Shown here in pieces: positions 17,769 to 27,935 of a DNA stretch of 64,000 nucleotides (within the stretch, counting starts at the first letter, position 1; every line of letters starts with the position of its first letter). The notes under the pieces were generated by a model. That model made no database searches, was not told where the DNA came from, and saw only the letters and a list, made by a program, of their open reading frames with translations. The DNA comes from Nocardioides antri (lineage in GTDB: Bacteria; Actinomycetota; Actinomycetes; Propionibacteriales; Nocardioidaceae). The translations under genes and the position numbers were made by a program. The stretch is taken from the NCBI RefSeq assembly GCF_008373765.1, contig NZ_VUJW01000009.1:155140-219139 (forward strand). Reading direction: 5' to 3'.

Positions 17769-18137
17769 TCAGAGCAGGTCGAGGAGCCAGGTGGGGCGCA
17801 GGGTGGTGGCGCCGACCCCGGCCACCCGCGCGTCGAGGGCGCGGTCGGCGGTGACGACGGTGACCCGGTCGCCGCGCTCGGCGGCGGCCCGGGCCTCGGC
17901 GACGATCGTGGCGTCGCCGTCCTTCGGGGCGTGGACGGTGCGGACGTGCGCGTCGCGTCCGGGGCGTACGCCGGACTTCGCACCGCCCTCCAGCACGAGC
18001 ACGACCTGGTCGTGCGGCACGTCCGCGACGAGCAGCTGCTCGTGCAGCCGTCGCGCAGCGCCGGGACGGTCCTTCCACCACCCGTCCGGGCGGGCGCCGA
18101 CGACGTTGGCGGCGTCGACGATGAGGACGGTGCCCAT
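17769..18137 (-). CDS. NYN-domain (PIN-like/YacP-type) putative ribonuclease
   Basis: A 122-residue single-domain protein with the NYN/PIN-like nuclease fold: N-terminal VLIVDAANVVGARPDGWWKDR (first acidic residue D8), a central VVLVLEGG segment, then DGDATIVAEA and VTVVTADRALDARV, which supply the later acidic residues. Members cleave structured RNA, and YacP/Rae1 acts on ribosome-associated mRNA. It lies seven bases after ffh and just before the amidohydrolase. No antitoxin partner is visible, so a toxin role is not indicated. Confidence 0.75.
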   Translation of the reverse strand: MGTVLIVDAANVVGARPDGWWKDRPGAARRLHEQLLVADVPHDQVVLVLEGGAKSGVRPGRDAHVRTVHAPKDGDATIVAEARAAAERGDRVTVVTADRALDARVAGVGATTLRPTWLLDLL

Positions 18138-18144
18138 CAGCGGC

Positions 18145-19743
18145 TCATTTGAGGAACTTCGTGAAGTCCTTCGGGAGGTCGAGCTTGGCAGCGGCCGCCT
18201 CGTAGTCGACCTCCTCGCCGTTCGGCAGGCCGAACGGGTTGGCGGCCTGCTGGGCGGCCCGCTCCTTCGCGGCCGCGGCCTGCTGGGCCGCCTTGGCCGG
18301 GTTGCCCGACTTCCGCTGGCCACCCTTGGCCTTCGACTTCTGGGCCTGCTTGGCCTTCGCGCGCTTGCCGCCTCCGGGCCCGCCCATGCCCGGCATCCCA
18401 GGCATCCCGGGCATCCCCGGCACACCGCCGAAGCCGCCGCCCTTGGCCATCTGCATCATCATCTTGCGCGCCTCGAAGAACCGGTCCACGAGGCTGTTCA
18501 CGTCGGCGACCGTGCGGCCGGAGCCCTTCGCGATCCGGGCGCGGCGCGACCCGTCGATGATCTTCGGGTTCTCGCGCTCGGCGGGGGTCATCGAGCGGAT
18601 GACCGCCTCGACCCGGTCGATCTCGCGCTCGTCGAAGTTCTCGAGCTGCTCCCGGATCTGACCAGCGCCGGGGAGCATCTTGAGGATCTTGGTCATCGAG
18701 CCGAGCTTCTTGATCTGCTGCATCTGCTCGAGGAAGTCGTCGAGGGTGAACTCACCACCCTGGCCGGTCAGCTTCTGCGCGGCCTTGAGCGCCTGGTCCT
18801 GGTCGAACGCCTTCTCGGCCTGCTCGATCAGGGTGAGGACGTCACCCATGTCGAGGATGCGCGAGGCCATCCGGTCGGGGTGGAAGACGTCGAAGTCGGT
18901 CATCTTCTCGCCGGAGGAGGCGAACATGACCGGCTTGCCGGTGACCTGGCGGATCGACAGCGCGGCCCCACCGCGGGCGTCGCCGTCGAGCTTGGTGAGG
19001 ACGACGCCGTCGTAGCCGACCCCGTCGAGGAACGCCTGGGCCGTCGTGAGCGCGTCCTGGCCGATCATGGCGTCGACGACGAACAGCACCTCGTCGGGCT
19101 CCACCGCGTCGCGGATGGCGGCGGCCTGGGCCATCATGTCGGCGTCGACGCCGAGGCGGCCGGCGGTGTCGACCACGACGACGTCGTACAGCTTGCGCTT
19201 GGCCTCCTCGAGGGACGCGCGGGCGACCCCGACCGGGTCACCGACGCCGTTGCCGGGCTCGGGCGCGAAGACCGGGACGCCGACCTTGTCGCCGTTGACC
19301 TGCAGCTGCTGGACCGCGTTGGGCCGCTGGAGGTCGGCCGCGACCAGCAGCGGGGACTTGCCCTGCTCCTTGAGCCACAGCGCGAGCTTGGCGGCGAGCG
19401 TCGTCTTGCCGGCGCCCTGGAGGCCGGCCAGCATGATCACGGTCGGGCCGGACTTGGCGTAGCGGAGCCGCCGCGTCTCCCCGCCGAGGATGGTGACGAG
19501 CTCGTCGTTGACGATCTTGACGACCTGCTGGGCCGGGTTCAGCGCCTGGCTGACCTCCTCGCCCCGCGCGCGCTCCTTGACCGCGGCCACGAACTCCTTG
19601 ACCACCGGGAGCGCGACATCCGCCTCGAGCAGGGCGATCCGGATCTCGCGAGCGGTCGCGTCGATGTCGGCCTCGGACAGCCGGCCCTTGCCACGGAGGT
19701 TCTTGAAAGTCTCGGCAAGGCGGTCGGACAAGGTGGCGAACAA
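18145..19743 (-). CDS. ffh: Signal recognition particle GTPase Ffh
   Basis: SRP54 homologue that binds signal peptides and 4.5S RNA and docks with FtsY. The 532-residue protein has an N helical bundle (1-90), the G domain with G1 GLQGAGKTT (107-115), DTAGRLG and TKLDGDARGGAAL, and the Met-rich M domain with a MPGMPGM-type repeat and a basic C-terminus (RAKAKQAQKSKAKGG). The length is typical for actinobacteria. The promoter probably uses TAGAGT at 19801-19796. The FtsY gene is nearby at 24177-25316. Confidence 0.98.
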   Translation of the reverse strand: MFATLSDRLAETFKNLRGKGRLSEADIDATAREIRIALLEADVALPVVKEFVAAVKERARGEEVSQALNPAQQVVKIVNDELVTILGGETRRLRYAKSGPTVIMLAGLQGAGKTTLAAKLALWLKEQGKSPLLVAADLQRPNAVQQLQVNGDKVGVPVFAPEPGNGVGDPVGVARASLEEAKRKLYDVVVVDTAGRLGVDADMMAQAAAIRDAVEPDEVLFVVDAMIGQDALTTAQAFLDGVGYDGVVLTKLDGDARGGAALSIRQVTGKPVMFASSGEKMTDFDVFHPDRMASRILDMGDVLTLIEQAEKAFDQDQALKAAQKLTGQGGEFTLDDFLEQMQQIKKLGSMTKILKMLPGAGQIREQLENFDEREIDRVEAVIRSMTPAERENPKIIDGSRRARIAKGSGRTVADVNSLVDRFFEARKMMMQMAKGGGFGGVPGMPGMPGMPGMGGPGGGKRAKAKQAQKSKAKGGQRKSGNPAKAAQQAAAAKERAAQQAANPFGLPNGEEVDYEAAAAKLDLPKDFTKFLK

Positions 19744-19795
19744 GGGGGTTCCTCAAGGACGGGCGATCAGGGCGGACGAGCACACGGACGACCCA

Positions 19796-19801
19796 ACTCT
19801 A
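19796..19801 (-). promoter_or_regulatory. Candidate -10 hexamer of ffh
   Basis: TAGAGT on the minus strand, 52 bases upstream of the ffh ATG in the 102-base divergent gap. The -35 is not obvious. Confidence 0.35.
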
Positions 19802-19833
19802 TCGGCGATGGGTGAGCCTGACCTGCGGAGGCA

Positions 19834-19839
19834 TACGCT
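19834..19839 (+). promoter_or_regulatory. Candidate -10 hexamer of the small membrane-protein gene
   Basis: TACGCT lies six bases before the GTG at 19846 (nine before the alternative ATG), the leaderless spacing seen at several other genes in the window. Confidence 0.35.
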
Positions 19840-19845
19840 GAACAG

Positions 19846-20148
19846 GTGATGTACGTCGTGTTCGGTGCCGCGGGAGCGCTGCTGCTGCTCCTCGTGGTCT
19901 GGGCCGGGCACCGGATGCTCCGCAACCCGACCGGGTCAGGTGCGGGCGTCGCCGACGGGATGGGCGTCTTCGTCGACGTCTTCGACCCGGCCCGTTCCCG
20001 CGCGGATCGCGACCTGAAGTCCAAGGACAACGAGACCCAGGTGGTCCCGTCCCCCGAGGGCGACGACCGGGCGATCCAGATCGACCACGTCGCGATGCGG
20101 GCGCGCGTCAGGCGTCCGCAGGCCCCGACCCCTCCGCCGGAGGACTGA
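19846..20148 (+). CDS. Small membrane-anchored protein of unknown function
   Basis: A 100-residue protein with one N-terminal transmembrane helix (YVVFGAAGALLLLLVVWAGH), then a polar, probably cytoplasmic tail ending in VRRPQAPTPPPED. No family recognised. The start is GTG 19846 or the adjacent ATG 19849. It is divergent from ffh and convergent with glnD, whose 3' end it overlaps by 41 bases. The membrane topology, the -10 hexamer and consistent GC3 coding bias support a real gene. Confidence 0.6.
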   Translation: MMYVVFGAAGALLLLLVVWAGHRMLRNPTGSGAGVADGMGVFVDVFDPARSRADRDLKSKDNETQVVPSPEGDDRAIQIDHVAMRARVRRPQAPTPPPED

Positions 20149-22357
20149 GCCGCTCCCGGATCCCGGCAGCAGCCGCCGCCGCGCGTTCGTCGGACAGCGC
20201 CGAGCCGTCGGGCTCCTGGAGGTAGAACACGTCCACCGCCTGGGGACCCAGGGTCGAGATGTGCGCCGACCGCACCGACATCCCGAGGTCGGCGAGGGCC
20301 GCGCTGACCAGGTACACGACGCCGAGCCGGTCCGCTGCACGGACCTCGATCACGGTCGCCTGGTCGCTGGCCTCGGGACGGACGACGACCGTCGGCGCCA
20401 GGTCCGGCCCGGAGCCGTTGGGGCGGGGTGCCAGGCGCGTGGCCGGGTCGACCCGCCGGGCCGCGATCCCGTCGAACACCGTCCGCAGCCGGCCGGCGTC
20501 GAGGTGGTCGTCCGCCACGTCCCACATCGAGACGCCGTACTCCCCCTGCGACCAGATCCGCGCCGCGCGCACCTGGAGCCGCTGCAGCGCGAACGTCGCC
20601 GCGCAGTCGGCCAGCAGGCCGACCCGGTCCGGCGACACCGTCGTCACCCGTGCACCGTCGTCGACCAGCTCGACGGTGATCGCGACGGAGCCCTCGCGGG
20701 CGGCGGCCGGGATGTCGATCTCCTCGACCGGAAGGGCCGCCGGCACGCTCCCGCGCTCGAGGGCGGCGTGCGCCCGCCGCGACAGGTCGCGGATGAGGCC
20801 CGCCCGCCACGACGACCACGCCTTGCTCGACGTCGCCTTCGCGTCCGCCTCGGTCAGCGCGGTCAGGAGCGCGAGCGCCTCAGGGGTCTCGACGTGCTCG
20901 GTGAGCAGCTCGATCGTCGCGGGGTCGTCGGGGTCGCGCGTGGTGGCCGTCGTGGGCAGGAGCAGGTGCCAGCGCACGAGCTGGGCGATCAGGTCCACGG
21001 CGGCCCGCTCGAACCCCATCCGGGTCGCGATGGCGCGGGCGAGCGGCTCCCCCGCAACGCAGTGCTCTACCGTCCCTCCCTTGCCGATGTCGTGCAGCAG
21101 CGCGGCGACCACCAGCACGTCGGGCCGCGAGACGTCCCGGATGAGCGCGGAGGCCTCGATGCAGGTCTCGACGACGTGCCGGTCGACCGTGAACCGGTGG
21201 ATGACCGACGCGTGCGGCAGCAGCCGGATCCGCTCCCACTCGGGCAGGATCCCGGCCAGCGCACCGGTCTCCTCCAGGGTCTCCCACACCGGGAGCAGGC
21301 CGGGGCCCGCGGCGAGCAGGCGGACCAGCTGCTGGCGCGCCTCCTCCGGCCACGGGTCCGGCAGCGGCGGGCATTCCCGCACCAACCGGGCAGCGGTGGG
21401 CGGGGCGAGGACGGCGTTGCGGCGGGCGGCCTCGGCCGCGGCGCGGAGCAGCAGCACCGGGTCGGAGGCGGGGCGGGCGCCGCGGTCGAGGACGACCTCG
21501 CCGTTCGACAGGGCGACACCGGGGGCGAGCCGCTCGAGCTCGGGGCGCCGCGGGCGGCCGGCAGGCGTGCGACGTACGGCGTCCTCCGCGCGGCGCCACA
21601 CCAGGCGGGAGAGGTGGGTGAGCCGCCGGCCCACCTCGCGGACCTGCCGCTGCGCTGCCCGGTCGTCGCGGAGCCCGAGGGCCTCGGCCAGCGCCGGCCA
21701 GTGCTCGGGCGCGATGCGGTCGGTCGCCCGGCCGGCCGCGGCGTGGAGGACGTCGCGGACGTCGAGCAGGTGCAGCCGGGTGCGCTCGAGGTCGGAGGCC
21801 GGGATGTCGACGAGCCAGGTCGCCATCAGGCTCTTGAGCACCGTGGCGTCGCGGAGGCCGCCCTCCGCCTCCTTCAGGTCCGGGACCGAGAGGTGCGCGA
21901 GCTCGCCGACCAGCCGGTGCCGGCTGCGGACGAGCTCGTGGAGCTCCGGCAGGCGCTGCCGCGCGTCGCGACGCCACTGCGCGAGCACCGTGGTCCGCAG
22001 CCGGAGGGTGAGGCTCGGGTCCCCGGCCACGTGCCGGACGTCGAGCAGCCCCGACGCGACCCGCACGTCCGCCGCGGCAGCGGCGAGCATCTCGCTCAGC
22101 GACCGGACCGAGTGGTCGAGCTTCTCGCCCGAGTCCCAGATCGGGTACCAGAGCAGCTGGCCCAGCTCCCCAACGTCGACGCCGTCGTCGGCGACGAGCA
22201 CCACGTCCAGGTCGGAGTACGGCGCCAGCTCGCCCCTGCCGTAGCCGCCGACCGCCACCAGTGCGACGCCGGTGTCCGGCCCTCCCGCAGCGTCGTACGC
22301 CTCGGAGCAGAGAGCGTCGGCCGCGGCGGTGCGGTCGGCTCTCTCAGCGGCGGTCAT
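20108..22357 (-). CDS. glnD: PII nucleotidyltransferase/uridylyl-removing enzyme GlnD
   Basis: Nitrogen sensor that modifies PII under nitrogen limitation and reverses it when glutamine is high. The 749-residue protein has the N-terminal nucleotidyltransferase motif GGYGRGELAPYSDLDVV (38-53), a PII-UTase helical region, an HD hydrolase motif (LLHDIGKGG) and two C-terminal ACT domains. In Streptomyces and Corynebacterium GlnD adenylylates rather than uridylylates PII, and the same may hold here. It is last in the amtB-glnB-glnD operon, 15 bases after glnB, and its 3' end overlaps a convergent small gene. Confidence 0.96.
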   Translation of the reverse strand: MTAAERADRTAAADALCSEAYDAAGGPDTGVALVAVGGYGRGELAPYSDLDVVLVADDGVDVGELGQLLWYPIWDSGEKLDHSVRSLSEMLAAAAADVRVASGLLDVRHVAGDPSLTLRLRTTVLAQWRRDARQRLPELHELVRSRHRLVGELAHLSVPDLKEAEGGLRDATVLKSLMATWLVDIPASDLERTRLHLLDVRDVLHAAAGRATDRIAPEHWPALAEALGLRDDRAAQRQVREVGRRLTHLSRLVWRRAEDAVRRTPAGRPRRPELERLAPGVALSNGEVVLDRGARPASDPVLLLRAAAEAARRNAVLAPPTAARLVRECPPLPDPWPEEARQQLVRLLAAGPGLLPVWETLEETGALAGILPEWERIRLLPHASVIHRFTVDRHVVETCIEASALIRDVSRPDVLVVAALLHDIGKGGTVEHCVAGEPLARAIATRMGFERAAVDLIAQLVRWHLLLPTTATTRDPDDPATIELLTEHVETPEALALLTALTEADAKATSSKAWSSWRAGLIRDLSRRAHAALERGSVPAALPVEEIDIPAAAREGSVAITVELVDDGARVTTVSPDRVGLLADCAATFALQRLQVRAARIWSQGEYGVSMWDVADDHLDAGRLRTVFDGIAARRVDPATRLAPRPNGSGPDLAPTVVVRPEASDQATVIEVRAADRLGVVYLVSAALADLGMSVRSAHISTLGPQAVDVFYLQEPDGSALSDERAAAAAAGIRERLSPPAEGSGPADA

Positions 22358-22372
22358 CGGGTGACCGCGACA

Positions 22373-24042
<1,670 letters not shown>

Positions 24043-24096
24043 AGAACCTCCAGCAGAGCACGTCGTCGGGGGACGGCCCCACCCTCGTGGGACGAC

Positions 24097-24134
24097 GTTT
24101 CACCGCCGTCCGCTCGTTGTTTCAGGCGTGCAAC
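24097..24134 (-). promoter_or_regulatory. GlnR-type operator upstream of amt-glnB-glnD
   Basis: The minus strand reads GTTGC-n6-GAAAC-n6-CGGAC-n6-GAAAC, the exact GlnR-box spacing with both GAAAC half-sites perfect and the other two degenerate. A further GAAAC-n6-GTAAC pair lies upstream at 24165-24150. It has the same architecture as the box before the other ammonium-channel gene. Confidence 0.7.
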
Positions 24135-24149
24135 GAGTTCGGCGCGGGT

Positions 24150-24165
24150 GTTACGAGAATGTTTC
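24150..24165 (-). promoter_or_regulatory. Additional GlnR-like half-site pair
   Basis: GAAAC-n6-GTAAC on the minus strand, corresponding to the middle two half-sites of a GlnR box. It lies 16 bases upstream of the main box and may allow cooperative binding. Confidence 0.45.
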
Positions 24166-24176
24166 GCAACCGGACC

Positions 24177-25316
24177 TCAGCCCAGCAGTGCGTCCACGAA
24201 CGCCGCAGCGTCGAACGGCGCGAGGTCGTCGCGGCCCTCCCCCAGGCCGACCAGCTTCACGGGCACCCCGAGCTGACGCTGTACGGCGACGACGATGCCG
24301 CCCTTGGCGGAGCCGTCGAGCTTGGTCAGGGCGATGCCGGTGACGTCGACGACCTCGGAGAAGACCTTGGCCTGGATCAGCCCGTTCTGGCCGGTGGTGG
24401 CATCGAGGACCAGCAGCACCTCGGTGACCGGAGCCTGCTTCTCGATGACCCGCTTCACCTTGCCGAGCTCGTCCATCAGGCCCTGCTTGTTCTGGAGCCG
24501 GCCGGCGGTGTCGACCACGACGGTGTCCACACCGCGGTCCACCCCCTCCTTGACGGCCTCGAACGCGACGCTGGCGGGGTCGCCGCCCTCCGGCCCGCGG
24601 ACGACCTCGACGCCGACCCGCTCCCCCCACGTGCCGAGCTGGTCGGCCGCGGCCGCTCGGAAGGTGTCGGCGGCGGCGAGGAGCACGGACCGGTCCTCCG
24701 CGACGAGGATCCGGGCGAGCTTGCCGACCGTCGTGGTCTTCCCGGTCCCGTTGACGCCGACCACGAGGACGACACCGGGCTCGCCGTCGGCGCCGCTGAC
24801 GTGGAGCGAGCGGTCCATCGTGGGGTCGACGAGGTTGATCAGCTCCTCGCGGAGCACGGTGCGTACGTCGGTGCCCGCGTCACCCTCGACGCGCAGCCGG
24901 GTGCGCAGCCGCTCGACCAGCTCCTGGGTGGGCTGGACCCCGATGTCGGCCCCGAGGAGCAGGTCCTCGATCGCCTCCCAGGTGTCCTCGTCGAGCTTGT
25001 CGCGGCTCAGCAGGCCGAGCAGCCCACGGCCCAGGGTGCCGGACCCGGCGAGCCGCTGCCGGAGGCGGACCAGCCGGGAGGCGGGGCGCTCGGGCCGCTC
25101 GAGGGTGGGTACGACGACCGCGTGCTCGCGCTCGGCCTCGGGCTCGGCGACGGTCGTGTCGGGAGCCTCCGGCGGCGCGAGGACGTCCCCGGGCGTCGTA
25201 CGCGGCGGCTCGACCGGGCGTGCCCTGCGGCCGCGGCCGACGACCAGGCCGATCCCGCCGGCGACGGCGAGGACGGCGAGGACCGCGAGCGCGATGACGA
25301 GGTAGAGCCACTCCAT
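24177..25316 (-). CDS. ftsY: SRP receptor GTPase FtsY
   Basis: Membrane-associated receptor for SRP. The 379-residue protein starts with a hydrophobic anchor (MEWLYLVIALAVLAVLAVAGGIGLVV), as in other actinobacterial FtsY, then an acidic linker, the N domain and the NG GTPase with GVNGTGKTT (187-195), ADTFRAAAADQL, DTAGRLQNK and TKLDGSAKGG. The ATG at 25316 has GAGG at proper distance. The ATG at 25325 sits directly on that sequence and is less likely. In most actinobacteria ftsY directly follows smc. Here an 18-kb island separates them. Confidence 0.97.
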   Translation of the reverse strand: MEWLYLVIALAVLAVLAVAGGIGLVVGRGRRARPVEPPRTTPGDVLAPPEAPDTTVAEPEAEREHAVVVPTLERPERPASRLVRLRQRLAGSGTLGRGLLGLLSRDKLDEDTWEAIEDLLLGADIGVQPTQELVERLRTRLRVEGDAGTDVRTVLREELINLVDPTMDRSLHVSGADGEPGVVLVVGVNGTGKTTTVGKLARILVAEDRSVLLAAADTFRAAAADQLGTWGERVGVEVVRGPEGGDPASVAFEAVKEGVDRGVDTVVVDTAGRLQNKQGLMDELGKVKRVIEKQAPVTEVLLVLDATTGQNGLIQAKVFSEVVDVTGIALTKLDGSAKGGIVVAVQRQLGVPVKLVGLGEGRDDLAPFDAAAFVDALLG

Positions 25317-25337
25317 GAGGCTCATCCTCGCAAGAGG

Positions 25338-25568
25338 TCAGGTGCGCTGGCGAAGCAGGTCGGCCTCGTGCTCGCCGAGCACCGGTGCGGCCTCGGCCGC
25401 CTTGCCGAGCGCCTCGCCGAGCCACGGTGCTGCGGGCATCGTCTCTCCGCGGTGCGGGTAGGCGACGTAGAGCACGACCAGTCCGGCGACGAGCAGGGTG
25501 ACCAGCATGGCGACGACGATGAAGACCACGGCGTTCGGCTCCTCCGAGATCAGGTAGACGGACAGCAC
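25338..25568 (-). CDS. Small single-pass membrane protein of unknown function
   Basis: A 76-residue protein with one transmembrane helix (AVVFIVVAMLVTLLVAGLVVLYVAY) and a short polar C-terminal tail (GETMPAAPWLGEALGKAAEAAPVLGEHEADLL). The GTG at 25568 is preceded by GGAGG. It lies just upstream of ftsY on the same strand and probably belongs to the ftsY transcription unit. No family recognised. Confidence 0.65.
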   Translation of the reverse strand: MLSVYLISEEPNAVVFIVVAMLVTLLVAGLVVLYVAYPHRGETMPAAPWLGEALGKAAEAAPVLGEHEADLLRQRT

Positions 25569-25664
25569 GAGTGGCCTCCGTAGACCGGAAGCCACGGCAC
25601 CGACGCTACCCCGCGCGGGGTCGAACGCCGCATCCGCAGCGGGCGAGTCCCTGCGTCGTCTCGG

Positions 25665-26405
25665 TCACATGCGCGCGTCGCGCTCGCGCCACCAGGCGTA
25701 GTCCAGGAGCTCGCTGGGTCGGGTGAGCACGTTGCGGGCGCGGGCCTGGACGTACTGCGATCCCTCGCGCCGGCGCTTGAAGTGGATCGTCTCCGGCACC
25801 ACGCGGTGGACGTAGCCGGCGAGGAACGTCTCGAGCATCCAGTGCCAGTCCTCGTAGGCGTAGCCGTCGGCGACGGCCCGAGGGGCGAACGGGTGGTCGA
25901 CGTACGCCGAGCGCGGCGCGAGGCACAGCGCGTCCCACGGGTTGGCGATCCGCAGCAGCGCGGGATCGAACGCGGGGTCCGTCTGGTCGGGCAGGAAGTA
26001 GAGGTTCTGCTGGTTCTCGAAGAACCAGTTGAGCTCGGGGTGGCCGATGACCCGGTCCCTGTCGTCACCGCCCGCGCAGAGACGATGCGCATCGGCGAGC
26101 CAGTTCTCGCTCCAGAGGTCGTCGCCGTCGAGGAACGCCACGTGCTGGGCGGACGTCAGGCCCACCGCGGCGTTGCGGACCTTCCCCTGGTCGGCGTACG
26201 ACACCTCGGCGACGGTGGCGCCGTGCTGGTCAGCCTCGGCGAACGCCGCGCGGGTGGCGTCGGTCGGGTTGTCGAGGACGACCAGGGCCTCCACCTCGAG
26301 CCCCTCGGCGCGCGCCACGGCGACGGCATCGAGCAGGCTGCGGAACGACAGACCCGCCATCACGCCCTCGGCGTGCGCGGTGAGGATCGCGGCGACGTCA
26401 GCCAT
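25665..26405 (-). CDS. GT2-type glycosyltransferase-like protein, DxD intact (unit 1)
   Basis: A 246-residue GT-A fold protein with a family 2 glycosyltransferase layout: VAAILTAHAEG strand, EALVVLDNPTDATR, NAAVGLTSAQHVAFLDGDDLWSENWL (the DGDD is the nucleotide-sugar/metal motif), and a DWHWMLETFLAGYVHRVVPETIHFKRRR C-terminal region. It overlaps the upstream module gene by eight bases and so forms a two-gene unit with it. Two related copies lie at 29988-30644 (DxD lost) and 32569-33336. Likely adds a sugar to a surface glycan. Donor and acceptor unknown. Confidence 0.8.
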   Translation of the reverse strand: MADVAAILTAHAEGVMAGLSFRSLLDAVAVARAEGLEVEALVVLDNPTDATRAAFAEADQHGATVAEVSYADQGKVRNAAVGLTSAQHVAFLDGDDLWSENWLADAHRLCAGGDDRDRVIGHPELNWFFENQQNLYFLPDQTDPAFDPALLRIANPWDALCLAPRSAYVDHPFAPRAVADGYAYEDWHWMLETFLAGYVHRVVPETIHFKRRREGSQYVQARARNVLTRPSELLDYAWWRERDARM

Positions 26406-27822
26406 CGCGCTCCTCCTCCCGGTCGACGAGCGCCTTCAGGCAGCCTGCGGCGACGTCGCTCGGGCCCAGCACCCGCGCGCGTGCGGCCGCCGGCAGCAGG
26501 TAGCGCGCCGCGAGGTCGTCGCGGAGCGCGTCGCTCTCGGTGACCACCCAGTCGAGCCGGTCGAAGCAGCCCTGGAAGTCCTCGAACGAGGCCGCGTCGG
26601 GATCGCCCCCGCCCAGCACCGCCGCCAGGGACATCTCGTGCTGCAGCGTCGTGCCGTACGACGACAGCAACCGCCACCCGAGCTCGCTCCCGGACACGAC
26701 CAGCCGGCGCGGCCGGACGCCGCGCACCAGGTCGAGCAGCCCCAGCAGCCGGCGGTGCTCGGTGAAGCCCGTCCACGGCACGCTCAGGTCGACGCCGGTC
26801 GCTTCCACCCCGAGGTCGGGCCGGGCCGGGCCGTCGGTCGTCACGACGAGCGTGGTCCCGCCGGGGCCCCGGTCGCGCAGCCCGGCCACGGCGGCGCTCA
26901 GCCCCGGGCCGGCCGCCGACCCGCCGGGCACCACGACGACCGTGTCGGCGCGCACCAGGCCGAGCCCGCGGCGGACGTCCTCCGCCCGGGCGGTCGGCAG
27001 CATCATCGGGTGGGTGTGCGGGGGCCAGCTCACCCAGCGCTCGCGGGGAGTCGCCGCGATGAGCGGCTCGATGGCCGCGGCCCTCGCGACGAGGTCGCGC
27101 ATCCGGTCGGAGCCCAGCTTCGCGAGCTTGGCGATCCCTGCCGTCACGCCCTCCTCGAGCCAGCTCGTGCAGGTCAGGTCGTAGTCGGCGGCGCGGTGCA
27201 GGAGGCCGGTCACCAGCGGCGGGTCCTGACGCTCCCGCGCGTCCGGGGCGGGGACGCCGCCGTAGTTGGGCCCGAACGGCGTGGGCGAGCGGCCGGGGGC
27301 GTAGCAGCCCGCCCGGACGTACTGGGCGAACCCCCACTCCGGGCCGTTGGCCAGGTCGGGGTGGCGCCCGAGGTAGAACGCCTCGTCGAACAGGACCGTC
27401 GGGACCACCCGCTCGTCCCAGCCGACCGACAGGAAGTGGAGGAACGGGTCCTCGTCGTCGGCGAGCTCGAGGCCGCGCCGGCGAGCCCGTTCGCGGTAGA
27501 CCGGCGGGTTGAAGAGGCCGCTGATCCGGGCGCCGTCGCGCAGTCCCGAGTCGAGGAAGTGCGCGATCGCGCCGTCGAGGTCGTCGGCCAGGGACGGCTC
27601 GCCGACCTGTGCGGCGTAGAAGCGCGGGTGGGCCATCGCCCGCAGCCGCCGCGCGAGCGCCGGCCGGTCGGCACGGGCACGCTGGTCGGCCGGCAGCAGG
27701 TCGCGCGGGAGCGTCAGGTCGCTCGCGGCGGAGTCGTCGTGCCCGTCGGCGTCGTCGCCAAGCCGGACGGGCGGCGGAACGACCCCCTGCCCAGGGCGCC
27801 GGCGGAGCCGGATCGACCTCAT
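26398..27822 (-). CDS. Repeat-module protein with a half GT-B domain (unit 1)
   Basis: A 474-residue protein. Residues about 60-220 hold repeated segments of the type LFD-x2-FYLG-x-HPDL and HFLDSGLRDGARISGLFNP, as seen N-terminally in the paralogues at 30641 and 33323. The C-terminal half resembles only the first Rossmann domain of a GT-B (GT4-like) enzyme and ends at YLLPAAARARVLG, where the full-length paralogue goes on into its donor-binding domain. It is therefore probably not a glycosyltransferase alone and may act with the adjacent GT2. The ATG at 27822 has GGGAGG upstream. It is divergent from the CysH-SqdB gene. Confidence 0.65.
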   Translation of the reverse strand: MRSIRLRRRPGQGVVPPPVRLGDDADGHDDSAASDLTLPRDLLPADQRARADRPALARRLRAMAHPRFYAAQVGEPSLADDLDGAIAHFLDSGLRDGARISGLFNPPVYRERARRRGLELADDEDPFLHFLSVGWDERVVPTVLFDEAFYLGRHPDLANGPEWGFAQYVRAGCYAPGRSPTPFGPNYGGVPAPDARERQDPPLVTGLLHRAADYDLTCTSWLEEGVTAGIAKLAKLGSDRMRDLVARAAAIEPLIAATPRERWVSWPPHTHPMMLPTARAEDVRRGLGLVRADTVVVVPGGSAAGPGLSAAVAGLRDRGPGGTTLVVTTDGPARPDLGVEATGVDLSVPWTGFTEHRRLLGLLDLVRGVRPRRLVVSGSELGWRLLSSYGTTLQHEMSLAAVLGGGDPDAASFEDFQGCFDRLDWVVTESDALRDDLAARYLLPAAARARVLGPSDVAAGCLKALVDREEERDG

Positions 27823-27857
27823 CGGAAGGCCTCCCTCTGCGGTGGTCGACGGCGCCG

Positions 27858-27871
27858 CGATGCTAGCATCG
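27858..27871. promoter_or_regulatory. Perfect 14-bp palindrome in the divergent promoter region
   Basis: CGATGCTAGCATCG is perfectly symmetric and lies between the glycosyltransferase-unit start (27822) and the CysH-SqdB start (27936). Its position suits a dimeric regulator controlling both directions. No regulator gene is nearby. Confidence 0.45.
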
Positions 27872-27935
27872 ACCGCCTGAGCCGCTCCCGGACGAGCGAC
27901 AGCGACCTCACTCTCTCCCCTGGGGGCAACGCGCC

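Noticed and set aside
17769-18137. NYN-domain gene as a toxin of a toxin-antitoxin pair
   Set aside because: No small antitoxin gene is adjacent. It is embedded between ffh and the amidohydrolase in a core block.
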